From: Legionellales bacterium UBA2469
GTDB taxonomy: Bacteria; Pseudomonadota; Gammaproteobacteria; Legionellales; Legionellaceae
Assembly (NCBI GenBank): GCA_002342175.1
Contig: DDPL01000004.1
Coordinates: 10,652-26,849, forward strand
Direction of reading: 5' to 3'
DNA: 16,198 nt
Below, one piece after another: positions 1-8,459 of the stretch (positions are counted from its first letter, which is position 1; each line of letters begins with the position of its first letter). Under the pieces are notes generated by a model. That model had not been told where the DNA came from. It saw nothing but the letters and a program-made list of their open reading frames with translations, and did no database searches. The position numbers and the translations under genes were made by a program.

Positions 1-259
1 GATCAGATCCTAGAAAATTTACAAAACTATTCAAGCCTATAAGATAGTCAAAATTGTTATACATGGAGACTAATTTAGGTAACCCTATGGAATGTCCAAT
101 ACCAATAATCGATTGATTATGCAAATATTGACTATCTATTCGATTATTAAAATAACCTAAATCGATAAAAGAGCATTTTTCTTGTGAAAAATATGGGGCA
201 AGCCGCTCCCAAAAATGGGTATCAAAACCAAATCCATGGCAAAAAACAAAATGGGTCAT
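1..259 (-). CDS. bioH: Alpha/beta-hydrolase, probable BioH-type pimeloyl-ACP methyl ester esterase (partial)
   Basis: Only the first 86 codons lie in the window; the 3' part runs off the left edge. The ATG at 259-257 overlaps the bioF stop (ATGA), so it is translationally coupled to bioF. The N-terminus FCHGFGFDTHFW (residues 6-17) is the strand-turn with oxyanion HG motif of alpha/beta hydrolases. GHSIG (55-59) is the nucleophile elbow with Ser57 as the expected catalytic serine. BioH-type enzymes remove the methyl ester from pimeloyl-ACP and so release the substrate for BioF. The placement directly after bioF supports this role, but the catalytic Asp and His are outside the window. The elbow comes earlier than in E. 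coli BioH (Ser82), so this is a compact variant. BioG or another esterase that replaces BioH is possible. Confidence 0.72.
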   Translation of the reverse strand, partial: MTHFVFCHGFGFDTHFWERLAPYFSQEKCSFIDLGYFNNRIDSQYLHNQSIIGIGHSIGLPKLVSMYNNFDYLIGLNSFVNFLGSD

Positions 260-1410
260 GATTCAACCGCATTAGTTAATGATTCTACTAAATGATCAAT
301 ATTTTCATGGTTGTGTTTTGTCGTCAGTGCAATTCTTAAACGGGAAGTGCCAGGGGGAACCGTAGGAGGTCGAATACAAGACACCACAATGTCTTGTTGA
401 AAAAGCGCTTTTTGGATTTTGAGGCATTTATCTTCGTCATTTAAAATAACTGGAATAATGTGAGTTTGAGATAAACCAATATTAAAGCCTCGTTCTTTTA
501 GCATTTTACGCAAAATATTTCCTAGATTTTGCAAAGTTTCGCGCTCTTTATCTAAAGATCTTACCAGCTGCCATGCTTTAAAAGCTGCACCGACTACCGC
601 AGGTGAGGCGGCTGTAGAATACATAAAACCCGTTGCTTTGTTAATAATGAAATGACGCATAATATGATGACATGCAATATATCCTCCACTAACACCAATT
701 GCTTTACTAAAAGTGCCCATAATTATGTGAGGTACATCTTGCAAATCAATGGAGGTTGATAAACCATAGCCATTTAATCCAAAAACCCCTGTTGAGTGGG
801 CCTCGTCTAAATATAAAAACGCATTGAACTTTCTAGCCAGTATTGCTATTTCGTGTAAGGGTGCAATGTCACCATCCATACCAAAGACTGTTTCTGTTAC
901 AATAAATTTAGGTCTCGTATCATTTTGATAGGCTTTTAAAAGAGATTCTAAGTTGTTGATATCATTGTGATGGTAGCGTTTGAGTTCAGCTTTGCTTAAA
1001 AAAACAGCTTGATAAAGGCTTGAATGATTTAATTTATCAAAAAATACTAACGGTTTTTCATTTAAAATTTTATCATCTAGTAAACAGGCTAAAGTACTTA
1101 TATTCGCCTGGAACCCTGAATTAAAAATCAAGCTAGCGTCTGTATTTTTATCTTTTGCAATAATACTTTCAAATTCTTCAAATACTTTACAGTTCCCTGA
1201 TAACAAACGCGATCCGGTTGAGCCAATCCCATGCTTACGCGCTACAATTTCTCCTGCTGCTACAATATCCCTATGGTTGCTTAGATTAAGATAGTCATTC
1301 GTTGAGAAATCTAGAAGTGCCGGATTACTTTCTTGACGCAAGGCACCTAATCTGCGATATTTACCAGCGTTATGCAGTGTGTTCAGGTATTTTTCATATA
1401 CTTTATACAT
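256..1410 (-). CDS. bioF: 8-amino-7-oxononanoate synthase
   Basis: This is a PLP enzyme of the alpha-oxoamine synthase family. It condenses pimeloyl-ACP (or -CoA) with L-alanine to give 8-amino-7-oxononanoate, the first ring-building step of biotin synthesis in the cytosol. At 384 residues it has the family length. Visible marks are FSTNDYLNL (35-43), [10 protein letters not shown] (63-72), the PLP-stacking His129 in LNHSS, VFGMDGD (175-181), [11 protein letters not shown] (201-211) with Asp202 and His205, and the Schiff-base Lys236 in [12 protein letters not shown]. The ATG start at 1410 lies 30 bp from the divergent bioB start. No strong Shine-Dalgarno is visible. The stop overlaps the downstream bioH-like start by four bases. 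The gene looks more A+T-rich than the prfA region. Confidence 0.95.
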   Translation of the reverse strand: MYKVYEKYLNTLHNAGKYRRLGALRQESNPALLDFSTNDYLNLSNHRDIVAAGEIVARKHGIGSTGSRLLSGNCKVFEEFESIIAKDKNTDASLIFNSGFQANISTLACLLDDKILNEKPLVFFDKLNHSSLYQAVFLSKAELKRYHHNDINNLESLLKAYQNDTRPKFIVTETVFGMDGDIAPLHEIAILARKFNAFLYLDEAHSTGVFGLNGYGLSTSIDLQDVPHIIMGTFSKAIGVSGGYIACHHIMRHFIINKATGFMYSTAASPAVVGAAFKAWQLVRSLDKERETLQNLGNILRKMLKERGFNIGLSQTHIIPVILNDEDKCLKIQKALFQQDIVVSCIRPPTVPPGTSRLRIALTTKHNHENIDHLVESLTNAVES

Positions 1411-1440
1411 TATGGCTTTAATAATACATTTGGATTAATT
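1411..1440. promoter_or_regulatory. Divergent bioF/bioB intergenic region
   Basis: Only 30 bp separate the two divergent start codons, so the promoters must reach into the coding starts. A TATACT hexamer on the plus strand (1397-1402, inside bioF) could be a -10 for bioB, but no convincing -35 is visible. GGA about 9 bases before the bioB ATG is a weak ribosome binding site. I see no copy of the BirA-type inverted repeat (TTGTAAACC/GGTTTACAA) known from the E. coli bio operator. Confidence 0.4.
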
Positions 1441-2379
1441 ATGCTGGAAAAGTGGACTATAGAACAAGTAAAATCAATTTTTAACTTACCTTTTAATCAG
1501 ATAATTTATGAAGCACAAACAATTCACCGAAACCACTTCGCACCTAACAAAGTGCAGATTAGCACACTTTTAAGCATTAAAACAGGCAGCTGTCCAGAAA
1601 ATTGTTCTTACTGTCCCCAGTCGGCGCACTATCAAACGGGCGTTAAAAAAGAACCATTAATGGCTTTAGAAGACGTTGTTATCGCTGCTAAAAAAGCCAA
1701 AGAAGCTGGTGCTAGCAGGTTCTGTATGGGTGCTGCTTGGCGCGGCCCAAGAGATGAATATTTAGACAAAGTATGCATGATGGTTTCAGAAGTCAAGAAA
1801 CTTGGTTTAGAAACTTGTGTAACATTGGGATTGTTAAAAGATGACCAGGCTTCAAAATTAAAAAAAGCAGGGCTTGATTTTTATAACCATAATATTGATA
1901 CATCTGAGGAATTCTACAATAAAATCGTTACAACTAGAACTTTTAAGGATCGCATTGATACACTTGATAAGGTACGTCATGCTGGTCTAAAAGTTTGTTG
2001 TGGCGGTATTATTGGCATGGGTGAAGATAATGATGACAGAATCAAAATGCTTGTAACCTTGGCAAATTTAGATGAGCCACCTGAATCTGTGCCCATCAAT
2101 AAATTGATTCGAATTCCTGGCACGCCTTTGGAGGGACAAGAAGAAGTTGATCCGTTTGATTTTGTAAAGACTATAGCTACTGCCCGTATTCTCATGCCTA
2201 AATCATATATTAGATTATCTGCAGGGCGAGAGCAAATGTCGGATGAAATGCAAGCCCTATGCTTTTTAGCTGGTGCAAATTCTATTTTTTATGGCGAAAA
2301 ACTATTAACTGCCGACAACCCTATTCCAGAAAATGATGCGTTTTTATTTAAACGTTTAGGTCTTGAACAATTGGAGTAA
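1441..2379 (+). CDS. bioB: Biotin synthase
   Basis: This radical-SAM enzyme inserts sulfur into dethiobiotin, the last step of biotin synthesis. The 312-residue product has the radical-SAM cluster motif Cys51-x3-Cys55-x2-Cys58 followed by YCPQSAHY. It also has the ligands of the auxiliary 2Fe-2S cluster, Cys95, Cys126, Cys186 and Arg258 (in YIRLSAGRE); all are the positions expected from E. coli BioB (97, 128, 188, 260). [12 protein letters not shown] (148-159) and the IPGTPLEG (225-232) stretch are typical. The open frame extends upstream to 1372, but the family N-terminus and the ATG at 1441 favour this start; the upstream part would overlap bioF. bioA, bioC and bioD are not in the window. 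Confidence 0.96.
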   Translation: MLEKWTIEQVKSIFNLPFNQIIYEAQTIHRNHFAPNKVQISTLLSIKTGSCPENCSYCPQSAHYQTGVKKEPLMALEDVVIAAKKAKEAGASRFCMGAAWRGPRDEYLDKVCMMVSEVKKLGLETCVTLGLLKDDQASKLKKAGLDFYNHNIDTSEEFYNKIVTTRTFKDRIDTLDKVRHAGLKVCCGGIIGMGEDNDDRIKMLVTLANLDEPPESVPINKLIRIPGTPLEGQEEVDPFDFVKTIATARILMPKSYIRLSAGREQMSDEMQALCFLAGANSIFYGEKLLTADNPIPENDAFLFKRLGLEQLE

Positions 2380-2603
2380 TTTTAAGGTATCGATAACGCC
2401 CCGCCATCGAATCGCCGACTTTGCATTTTAACCAGCGTTAACAATCGTTCATCCTCTAATTCATCAAGCATGATATATGGATCTAGTGGACCAAACCCAC
2501 AAAATGCCAACATTTTGAATTAACCGCCACTTCATACAAATATTGCGATTTCATGGCTCGAGGCCTATAATACAGCTAATTTTTTTACATTGGCCTTTTT
2601 TTA
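2380..2603. other. Intergenic gap between bioB and prfA with a short reverse open frame
   Basis: This 224-bp gap holds the prfA promoter at its right end. On the minus strand an ATG at 2513 opens a 43-codon frame ending in TAA at 2382, just 2 bp from the bioB stop. It begins MLAFCGFGPLDPYI and is rich in acidic and leucine residues. It has no visible ribosome binding site and I do not recognise it. It may be chance or a remnant of a gene lost from this junction. In many gammaproteobacteria hemA occupies the position before prfA; nothing like hemA is seen here. Confidence 0.4.
2543..2571 (+). promoter_or_regulatory. Sigma-70-type promoter for the prfA operon
   Basis: TTGCGA (2543-2548) and a perfect TATAAT (2566-2571) are separated by 17 bp. 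This matches 10 of 12 consensus bases and predicts a transcript start near 2578, about 25 bases before the prfA ATG. It fits the lack of hemA upstream: prfA here seems to have its own promoter. Confidence 0.65.
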
Positions 2604-3686
2604 ATGAAACCCAGTTTACTTGAAAAATTTATTCAAATGGCAGAGCGCCTGGAAGAAGTTCAAGCCCTATTAAGTGATGCCGAAACCATCAAAATCACTT
2701 CTAAATTTCAGCAACTCTCTAAAGAATTTGCACAATTAGAACCCATTGTGGAACGCTTCAATGCTTATCAAAAGCTTCAACAAGAATGGGATGAACTGCA
2801 AATCATGCTTGAAGATTCCGATAAAGAGCTCAAAGCCATGGCCGAACAAGAATACCCCGTACTTAAACAAAAATTGCAAGACCAAGAAGAACTTTTGCAA
2901 TGGGATTTAATTCCAAAAGATCCAAATGATGAAAAAAACATCTATTTAGAAGTTCGAGCGGGAACTGGTGGCGATGAAGCGGCCATTTTTGCAGGCGATT
3001 TATTTCGGATGTACGCCCGATATGCAGAGATTCAAGGCTGGCAAGTTGAACTACTCAACACGCATCATGGCGAACATGGCGGTTATAAAGAGGTCATTGC
3101 CCTTATTAGTGGTAAAGATGTTTTTGGTCATTTGAAATTTGAATCCGGAACGCATCGAGTACAACGTGTTCCCCTCACTGAATCTCAAGGTCGCGTCCAT
3201 ACATCCGCATGCACCGTTGCCATTTTACCTGAATTGGATGAAATCAATGAAGTCAATCTCAATCCCGATGAACTTCGCATTGATACGTTTCGTGCCTCGG
3301 GTGCCGGTGGACAGCACGTCAATAAAACCGATTCCGCCATTCGCATCACTCACCTTCCAACTGGAACTGTCGTGGAATGCCAGGATGAACGTTCACAACA
3401 TAAAAACCGCGCTAAAGCGATGGCTTTGTTACAAGCTCGCCTTCTAGATGCCGAACAAAGCAAACAACGTGAATCACAAGCTCAAACCCGTAAAATGATG
3501 GTAGGTAGCGGTGACCGCTCGGAACGCATTCGAACGTATAATTATCCACAAGGTCGTTTAACCGAACATCGTATTAACCTCACCCTCTATCAATTGGCAG
3601 ACATTATGGATGGGCAATTAGATGCCGTTGTTCAACCTCTACGCAAAGAACATCAAGCTAATTTGTTGGCTGACTTTTCTTCATGA
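2604..3686 (+). CDS. prfA: Peptide chain release factor 1
   Basis: Class I release factor that reads UAA and UAG in the ribosomal A site and triggers peptide release. The product has 360 residues, the same as E. coli RF1. It shows the GGQ hydrolysis motif at 235-237 within [15 protein letters not shown]. The codon-reading loop of PxT type occurs here as Pro190-Leu-Thr192 in [10 protein letters not shown]. The first ~100 residues are helical and charged, as in RF1 domain 1. The ATG at 2604 is preceded by a T-rich tract with no clear Shine-Dalgarno. The stop overlaps the prmC start (ATGA), and PrmC methylates the GGQ glutamine of this protein, so the pair is functionally and translationally linked. 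Confidence 0.97.
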   Translation: MKPSLLEKFIQMAERLEEVQALLSDAETIKITSKFQQLSKEFAQLEPIVERFNAYQKLQQEWDELQIMLEDSDKELKAMAEQEYPVLKQKLQDQEELLQWDLIPKDPNDEKNIYLEVRAGTGGDEAAIFAGDLFRMYARYAEIQGWQVELLNTHHGEHGGYKEVIALISGKDVFGHLKFESGTHRVQRVPLTESQGRVHTSACTVAILPELDEINEVNLNPDELRIDTFRASGAGGQHVNKTDSAIRITHLPTGTVVECQDERSQHKNRAKAMALLQARLLDAEQSKQRESQAQTRKMMVGSGDRSERIRTYNYPQGRLTEHRINLTLYQLADIMDGQLDAVVQPLRKEHQANLLADFSS

Positions 3687-4522
3687 GAATTCATGATACT
3701 TTAAAAAAAGCCACAAAGTCACTGAGCGCTATCAGTCACTCTCCTCGAATAGATGCAGAAATTTTAATGGCTCATGTCCTCAAAAAAAATCGTAGCTTTT
3801 TATATGCCTACCCTGAGTATGCGTTATCAAATTCCGAACAATTATTATGGCAACAACTGCTTGAACAACGTCTACACTCGGTTCCTGTAGCATATCTCGT
3901 TGGCGAACGTGAGTTTTGGTCCCTACCATTTTATGTATCACCGGCCACATTAATCCCTCGACCTGCAACTGAATCCATGGTTGCGTATATTTTAAATCAC
4001 TACCCGAATACCCCACTTCAAGTCTGTGACTTAGGAACAGGAACGGGTGCCATTGCCATTAGTTTAAAACATGAACGTCCCTTATGGGACGTATTAGCCA
4101 TTGATATTCAACCAAATGCCATTGCACTTGCCCAAAAAAATGCCCAAAGACATCACACCCCCATTTCGCTTATCTGCAGCAATTGGTTTGAGAACATTCC
4201 TAAATCCAAGTTTCATATCATTGTCAGCAACCCACCCTATATTGATCCTGAAGATCCGCATCTGCAACAGGGTGATGTACAACATGAACCCCAATCCGCA
4301 TTAATCAGTGATAAACATGGGTTGGCCGATATTGAGTATTTACTCCAAAACAGTGCAAAACATCTACATCAAAATGGCATAATGATCTTTGAACATGGGT
4401 ACAATCAACAAGAACGCATCTTAAAGATGATGCAGACTTACGGATGGCAAAATGCGCAAGGTTTTCAAGATGAAGAAGGTCAGCCCCGATTTTGTGTTGG
4501 ATTTTACCATGTTGAATCTTGA
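3683..4522 (+). CDS. prmC: Peptide chain release factor N5-glutamine methyltransferase
   Basis: This SAM-dependent enzyme methylates the glutamine of the GGQ motif of release factors 1 and 2. The 279-residue product has an N-terminal helical domain for the release factor (about 1-80), the SAM-binding motif [13 protein letters not shown] (116-128), acidic motif [10 protein letters not shown] (139-146) and the catalytic NPPY (183-186), typical of glutamine N-methylases. The start overlaps the prfA stop by four bases and the end overlaps the next gene by 14. One oddity is that the usual IPRPDTE reads IPRPATE at residues 91-97, so an acidic residue common in the family is replaced by alanine. Confidence 0.95.
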   Translation: MRIHDTLKKATKSLSAISHSPRIDAEILMAHVLKKNRSFLYAYPEYALSNSEQLLWQQLLEQRLHSVPVAYLVGEREFWSLPFYVSPATLIPRPATESMVAYILNHYPNTPLQVCDLGTGTGAIAISLKHERPLWDVLAIDIQPNAIALAQKNAQRHHTPISLICSNWFENIPKSKFHIIVSNPPYIDPEDPHLQQGDVQHEPQSALISDKHGLADIEYLLQNSAKHLHQNGIMIFEHGYNQQERILKMMQTYGWQNAQGFQDEEGQPRFCVGFYHVES

Positions 4523-5012
4523 AAAAGATTTTTTTAATCGCTCTGCTCTCGTTGTTGCACCCGAACTTTTAGGCAAAACCATTCATGCTTTTGGCAAACA
4601 ATCGACCATTATTGAAACCGAGGCTTATCTCGGAAAAGAAGATCCGGCTTCCCATGCCTTTAAAGGACCAACACCGCGGTCAAAAATCATGTTTGGCCCT
4701 ACAGGACGTCTATATGTCTATCTTATTTATGGCATCCACCATTGCATGAATATCGTTTGTCATGAGCCTAATGGTGTGGGAGCCGTATTGATACGAGGCC
4801 TAGTATTTGAAAACGATCTCATTTTAGGTCCCGGTAAATGTTGTAAACTTCTAAATATTACACGTGAACATAATCATTTCGATTTGACTCTATCGCAAGA
4901 TATTTATATAAACAATCAGGCGGCAAATCACGATTATATCCAAACTCCTCGTATTGGTATTCGCAATGGAACAGAACTTTTGTGGCGATACTGTTCAAAA
5001 AAAGCACTATAA
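4509..5012 (+). CDS. mpg: DNA-3-methyladenine glycosylase, AAG/MPG family
   Basis: This base-excision enzyme removes alkylated and deaminated purines by flipping the base out. The 167-residue product has the family core IETEAYLG with catalytic Glu38 and Tyr40, His49 in SHAFKG, TPRSKIMF (55-62), and LYVYLIYG with intercalating-type Tyr71, then Asn81 in CMNIV. These match human AAG Glu125, Tyr127, His136, Tyr159 and Asn169. The frame is open from 4452, but ATG 4509 fits the usual start before the DFF..A..LLGK motif and gives a 14-bp overlap with prmC. It is short for the family: the usual RALEP motif reads RGLVF, and the loop before GPGKCCKLL is nearly absent. Active-site residues remain, so I judge it functional or recently reduced. 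Confidence 0.88.
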   Translation: MLNLEKDFFNRSALVVAPELLGKTIHAFGKQSTIIETEAYLGKEDPASHAFKGPTPRSKIMFGPTGRLYVYLIYGIHHCMNIVCHEPNGVGAVLIRGLVFENDLILGPGKCCKLLNITREHNHFDLTLSQDIYINNQAANHDYIQTPRIGIRNGTELLWRYCSKKAL

Positions 5013-5042
5013 TTAAGTCAAATAAAAGATTTAAGGATAAGC

Positions 5043-7894
5043 ATGCATTTCTTACCTTTGTTATATATGGCTTTTGGATTTTTAGTCTATGTTTTAATTA
5101 TTTTCTGTTTATTAAAAATAAAAAACCATCATTTTTTATCAACAGATCCTAAGCCAAAATTTCATCCTTTATCCGAATTAGAAGTCGAACAAGATATTTC
5201 AAAAATTTATAGCATCAAAACAGGGATTGTCATCGAGGAATTTCAACAATTTGATGTTCTTCATAATCAGTTTTCAATGTCTTGTTTGGTATGGTTCCAA
5301 TTTAACCCTAACTTAGTTTCTTTAGAAACCATTGAGAAATTTTCCTTTTTAACACGAAATGCTCAAGCATTGAAAAACATCAAAATGAAATCAGTTTGGT
5401 TGGTAAAGACATTTGGGTTCAATACAAGGTTAAACTTCATTTTACCACAAATTTCAACCATCAATATTTTCCACTTAATGATCATAATATTTATATTTCT
5501 CTCACCAATCATGACTTAAATGCAGAAGAATTTATTTTAGAATCACATGTTTCAGGTGCCAAAATTAAACAAAATTTTGAGATTCAAGACTGGAAAATTA
5601 TTGGTTCACATTCAGAAGCCGGCTTTGATTACACAGAAGTGCCTTTTAAGCATATTAAATCAAATCCTTATCCCATTTTAATGTACACATTGGATTTTAA
5701 GAAAGCTGGACTAAGTAAAACCAACTTAATCCTCCTTCCTTTAATTTTAATATTATTCATAGTCAGTTCAACAATTTTACATCCCGCTATGCCGCAGACA
5801 TTATTAGTTGGGGTTTTGTGTCTCACCAGTATTTTAACCTATCGTTATGTAATTAATGGATTATCGCCAACTGTAGGATATTTTACTTTTGCCGACCATA
5901 TTTACAATACCAGTCTTATGCTGACCTTTTTTTCTTTCCTTATTATATCTTTGCGACAAATCTATCCTGAACTCTCACATCCATATTTTGACCTCAGTTA
6001 TTTCATTTTTACTAAAATTTGTATGATTGGCATGTTCACTTACCTCTTGTTTTTTGATAATCAAAAGGGTTCATCCAAAATAAATATCCAGAAGAATATC
6101 AAATCAAAAAAATTACATTTATCAGATTGGACGCTAAAAAAAATTGAGCAACGGTTGCTCCATTACCATGAAAACCATTTTTGGTCTAAATTCAATTACC
6201 CCATTATGAGTTGGTCGATGCTTGTTGATTGTCTTCAAGCGTTATCCTTAGAAGAGCAAGACCCCATTCTTGAATTGGAACTTTCTAATGATAAGCAATA
6301 TATTATCATCTCTAATACCCATCAAGCTTTATCATTACTGACTATTTTAAAAAGTTTATCTAAAAAAAATTGGTTAAATGACCAGCTCCAATTAAAAGAT
6401 AATGTTTTTATCATATTTTTACAAAATGATATTTCAAACCTGGAAACATTCAACTTAATCCTTTCTATTCAAGTTCTGCTCATGATGAAAAACCCCTCGC
6501 AAGTATTTTATTTACAAGAACATTCCTTCGCTAAAGACTTGCAGCAACTGCCTCTAAATAACTGCAAAAAAAATAAAATCTTTATTCGTCAACGGCTTTT
6601 GTTTAACCAAATATTTCAAAAGTACTTTGCCAAGCATCCAATAAGCCTTAATTTGACATCATCCACTCACCAGCAGACCTGTATAGAAATTGAAAATGCG
6701 TTTAATCCACCACTGCATTACTTTGATGCTACACAAGCACTACCCAATATTCCGATTAAGATTCAACATTTTTCCAACAAACATTTTTTTTATATTCAAA
6801 AAGGTATTTTTTACTACATCCCGACAGCAAATCAAATTCAATGGCTTGAAAAGCGCCTCGATGCAGACATGTTTACCTCAACAGATTACAATTTATTTTA
6901 TGGCTTTCCTGCTACAAATAACTCTCAAAGACAATTGAAAGAACCGATTGTATTGGGTAGCTCAATGGACTTCACACACACCGGTTCTTTATTTTCACAT
7001 CATTTGGCGCAAGGTTTGTTATGCCGACTACTTCATCAAAATCGTCGTGGAGGGATTAAAGGACACCCCTTAAAAATTAACCTGTTTAATGATGAATATG
7101 ACCCCACTTATGCTAAAAAAAATATTCTTCATTTGATGAATACGCTTCCACACCCCATCATGATTTCTCCAATGGGAACACCTACAACTGAGTCTTATGC
7201 GCCTTGGATAAAAGAAAAGAAAGTCATGGTGCTGTTGCCATTTACTGGTAGCCAATCTTTACGAAATACAGAATATGAGAATATTGTATTTTATTTTCAA
7301 AACGATGCCTATGGGCTAACACTCATGACCAAATGCCATGAAATATGTGATGCGCACAAGGTTCAATACATTGATGTACCACATACGCGCGTCTATCCCA
7401 ATATTGAAAATGCTGTCAAAGATATTAAAAAATTTGCACCCGATGCATTGTTATTTTTTTCTCTTGCAACCCCTGCAAATCTACTCATTAATACATTAGG
7501 CATCTATCAAATTTCAAATATATATTTATATGCTGCGTCGCCTGCATCTGATCGGATATTGGATTGCCTTAAAAATCTAGGAAAACCCCTTACCTTCTGC
7601 CAAACCGTCCCGCCATTAGATATAGATTTAGAAATTTTAGAACATTATCGCCAAGACTTAAAAGAAACGACTTTTTTAGCATCGCACTCTGCCAATTGTT
7701 TGGAGGGATATATCAATGCCTCAATTTTATGCGATATTTTAGAAAAAACAGATCCGCCTTATACCCCTGAAAATCTTTTAAAAACCATAGAAAAAATACA
7801 GCATTATAACTTCAAAGGTTTAACACTGCATTTTAATGCAGAAAAACGAGAGCTTTTCGATAAGATTTGGATAGTGACCAAAGTTCCTAAATAA
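5043..7894 (+). pseudogene. Ligand-gated-channel-like / periplasmic-binding-protein fusion, interrupted by a -1 frameshift
   Basis: Two overlapping frames, 5043-5519 and an open frame continuing to 7894, read as one ~950-residue protein if one base is restored near 5373-5396. The start has a good ribosome binding site (AAGGA at 5033-5037) and lies 30 bp after mpg. Reconstructed order: an N-terminal membrane anchor (about 5-25); a periplasmic beta-rich domain (about 45-225) with a Pro-loop-like segment YFPLNDHN (142-149); four membrane helices (about 229-246, 250-268, 284-304, 320-338); an unrecognised region (340-630); and a type I periplasmic-binding domain (about 634-950). The M2-M3 turn LSPTVGYFTFAD resembles pentameric ligand-gated channels, and RGGIKGHPLKI then DEYDP resembles Leu/Ile/Val-type binding proteins. 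The topology puts both sensory domains in the periplasm. The ligand is unknown. It may be intact in nature if the shift is an error or recoded. Confidence 0.72.
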
Positions 7895-7955
7895 TATTCT
7901 CAAAACGAATTGATTATTTTATTCGCAAAAAATATTGAAAACATATCTTATTGAT

Positions 7956-7983
7956 TAGACAATATTGTTAAATGGTCTATAGT
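7956..7983 (+). promoter_or_regulatory. Probable dksA promoter
   Basis: TAGACA (7956-7961) and TATAGT (7978-7983) with a 16-bp spacer match 10 of 12 sigma-70 consensus bases. The start would fall near 7990, leaving a leader of about 40 bases before the GTG of dksA. It is in the 133-bp A+T-rich gap after the fusion gene, where no strong terminator is visible. Confidence 0.5.
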
Positions 7984-8027
7984 TATTGTAGTATCTACAT
8001 TATCTTTCGTTTTTAAGCGAGTTAACC

Positions 8028-8459
8028 GTGAAACAAGATGCAATGAAGAATTCTGGAATTCTTCCTTATCAGGAAGCTCCAGGTGAAGATTACATGAACG
8101 AGAAGCAATTGGCACATCTCGAGAAAATATTATTGGCCTGGCGTACATCTTTAATGGAAGAGGTAGATAGAACAGTGACCCATTTAAAGGATGAAGCTGC
8201 AAATTATCCTGATCCTTCTGACAGAGCGAGCCAGGAAGAAGAATTTAGTATTGAGTTAAGAACACGTGATCGCGAACGCAAACTCATTAAAAAAATTGAA
8301 GATGCGCTTGAGCGTCTTCGTGAAGATGATTTTGGATACTGTGAAGCTTGTGGCATAGAAATTGGCATGAAACGACTTGAAGCACGACCAACTGCAACAC
8401 TTTGCATTGACTGCAAAACCTTATCCGAACTCAAAGAAAAACAAAATCAAGGCTCCTAA
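8028..8459 (+). CDS. dksA: RNA polymerase-binding transcription factor DksA
   Basis: DksA enters the RNA polymerase secondary channel and, with ppGpp, adjusts rRNA and amino-acid promoter activity in the stringent response. The 143-residue product closely follows E. coli Dks[19 protein letters not shown] (13-30), a coiled coil, and the acidic tip DPSDRA with Asp62, Asp65 and Ala67 matching the key residues 71, 74 and 76. It also has the C4 zinc finger Cys105, Cys108, Cys126 and Cys129. GTG at 8028 keeps the most family sequence; an ATG at 8043 would remove five residues, still upstream of the conserved part. A perfect inverted repeat lies over codons 6-13. The gene meets waaA tail to tail with a 4-bp overlap. 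Confidence 0.96.
   Translation: MKQDAMKNSGILPYQEAPGEDYMNEKQLAHLEKILLAWRTSLMEEVDRTVTHLKDEAANYPDPSDRASQEEEFSIELRTRDRERKLIKKIEDALERLREDDFGYCEACGIEIGMKRLEARPTATLCIDCKTLSELKEKQNQGS
8045..8064. repeat. Perfect inverted repeat at the 5' end of dksA
   Basis: GAAGAATTC, TG, GAATTCTTC form two perfect 9-base arms around a 2-base centre. In RNA this gives an 8-bp stem with a CUGG tetraloop, only 17 bases after the GTG start and directly at the alternative ATG (8043). Confidence 0.7.

Noticed and set aside
1372..1440. N-terminal extension of bioB
   Set aside because: It would overlap bioF and adds hydrophobic sequence absent from the family; ATG 1441 gives the expected length.
3139..3447. 102-codon plus-strand ORF inside prfA
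   Set aside because: Out-of-frame shadow of a highly conserved gene with no start signal.
5372..5378. Programmed -1 frameshift signal GAAAAAC in the receptor-like gene
   Set aside because: It is not a proper X XXY YYZ heptamer because the first base is G, and no strong downstream stem is evident; kept only as a possibility in the frameshift finding.
7900..7935. Hairpin CGAAT/ATTCG after the receptor-like gene as terminator
   Set aside because: The stem is only five base pairs with a ten-base loop and no T run.
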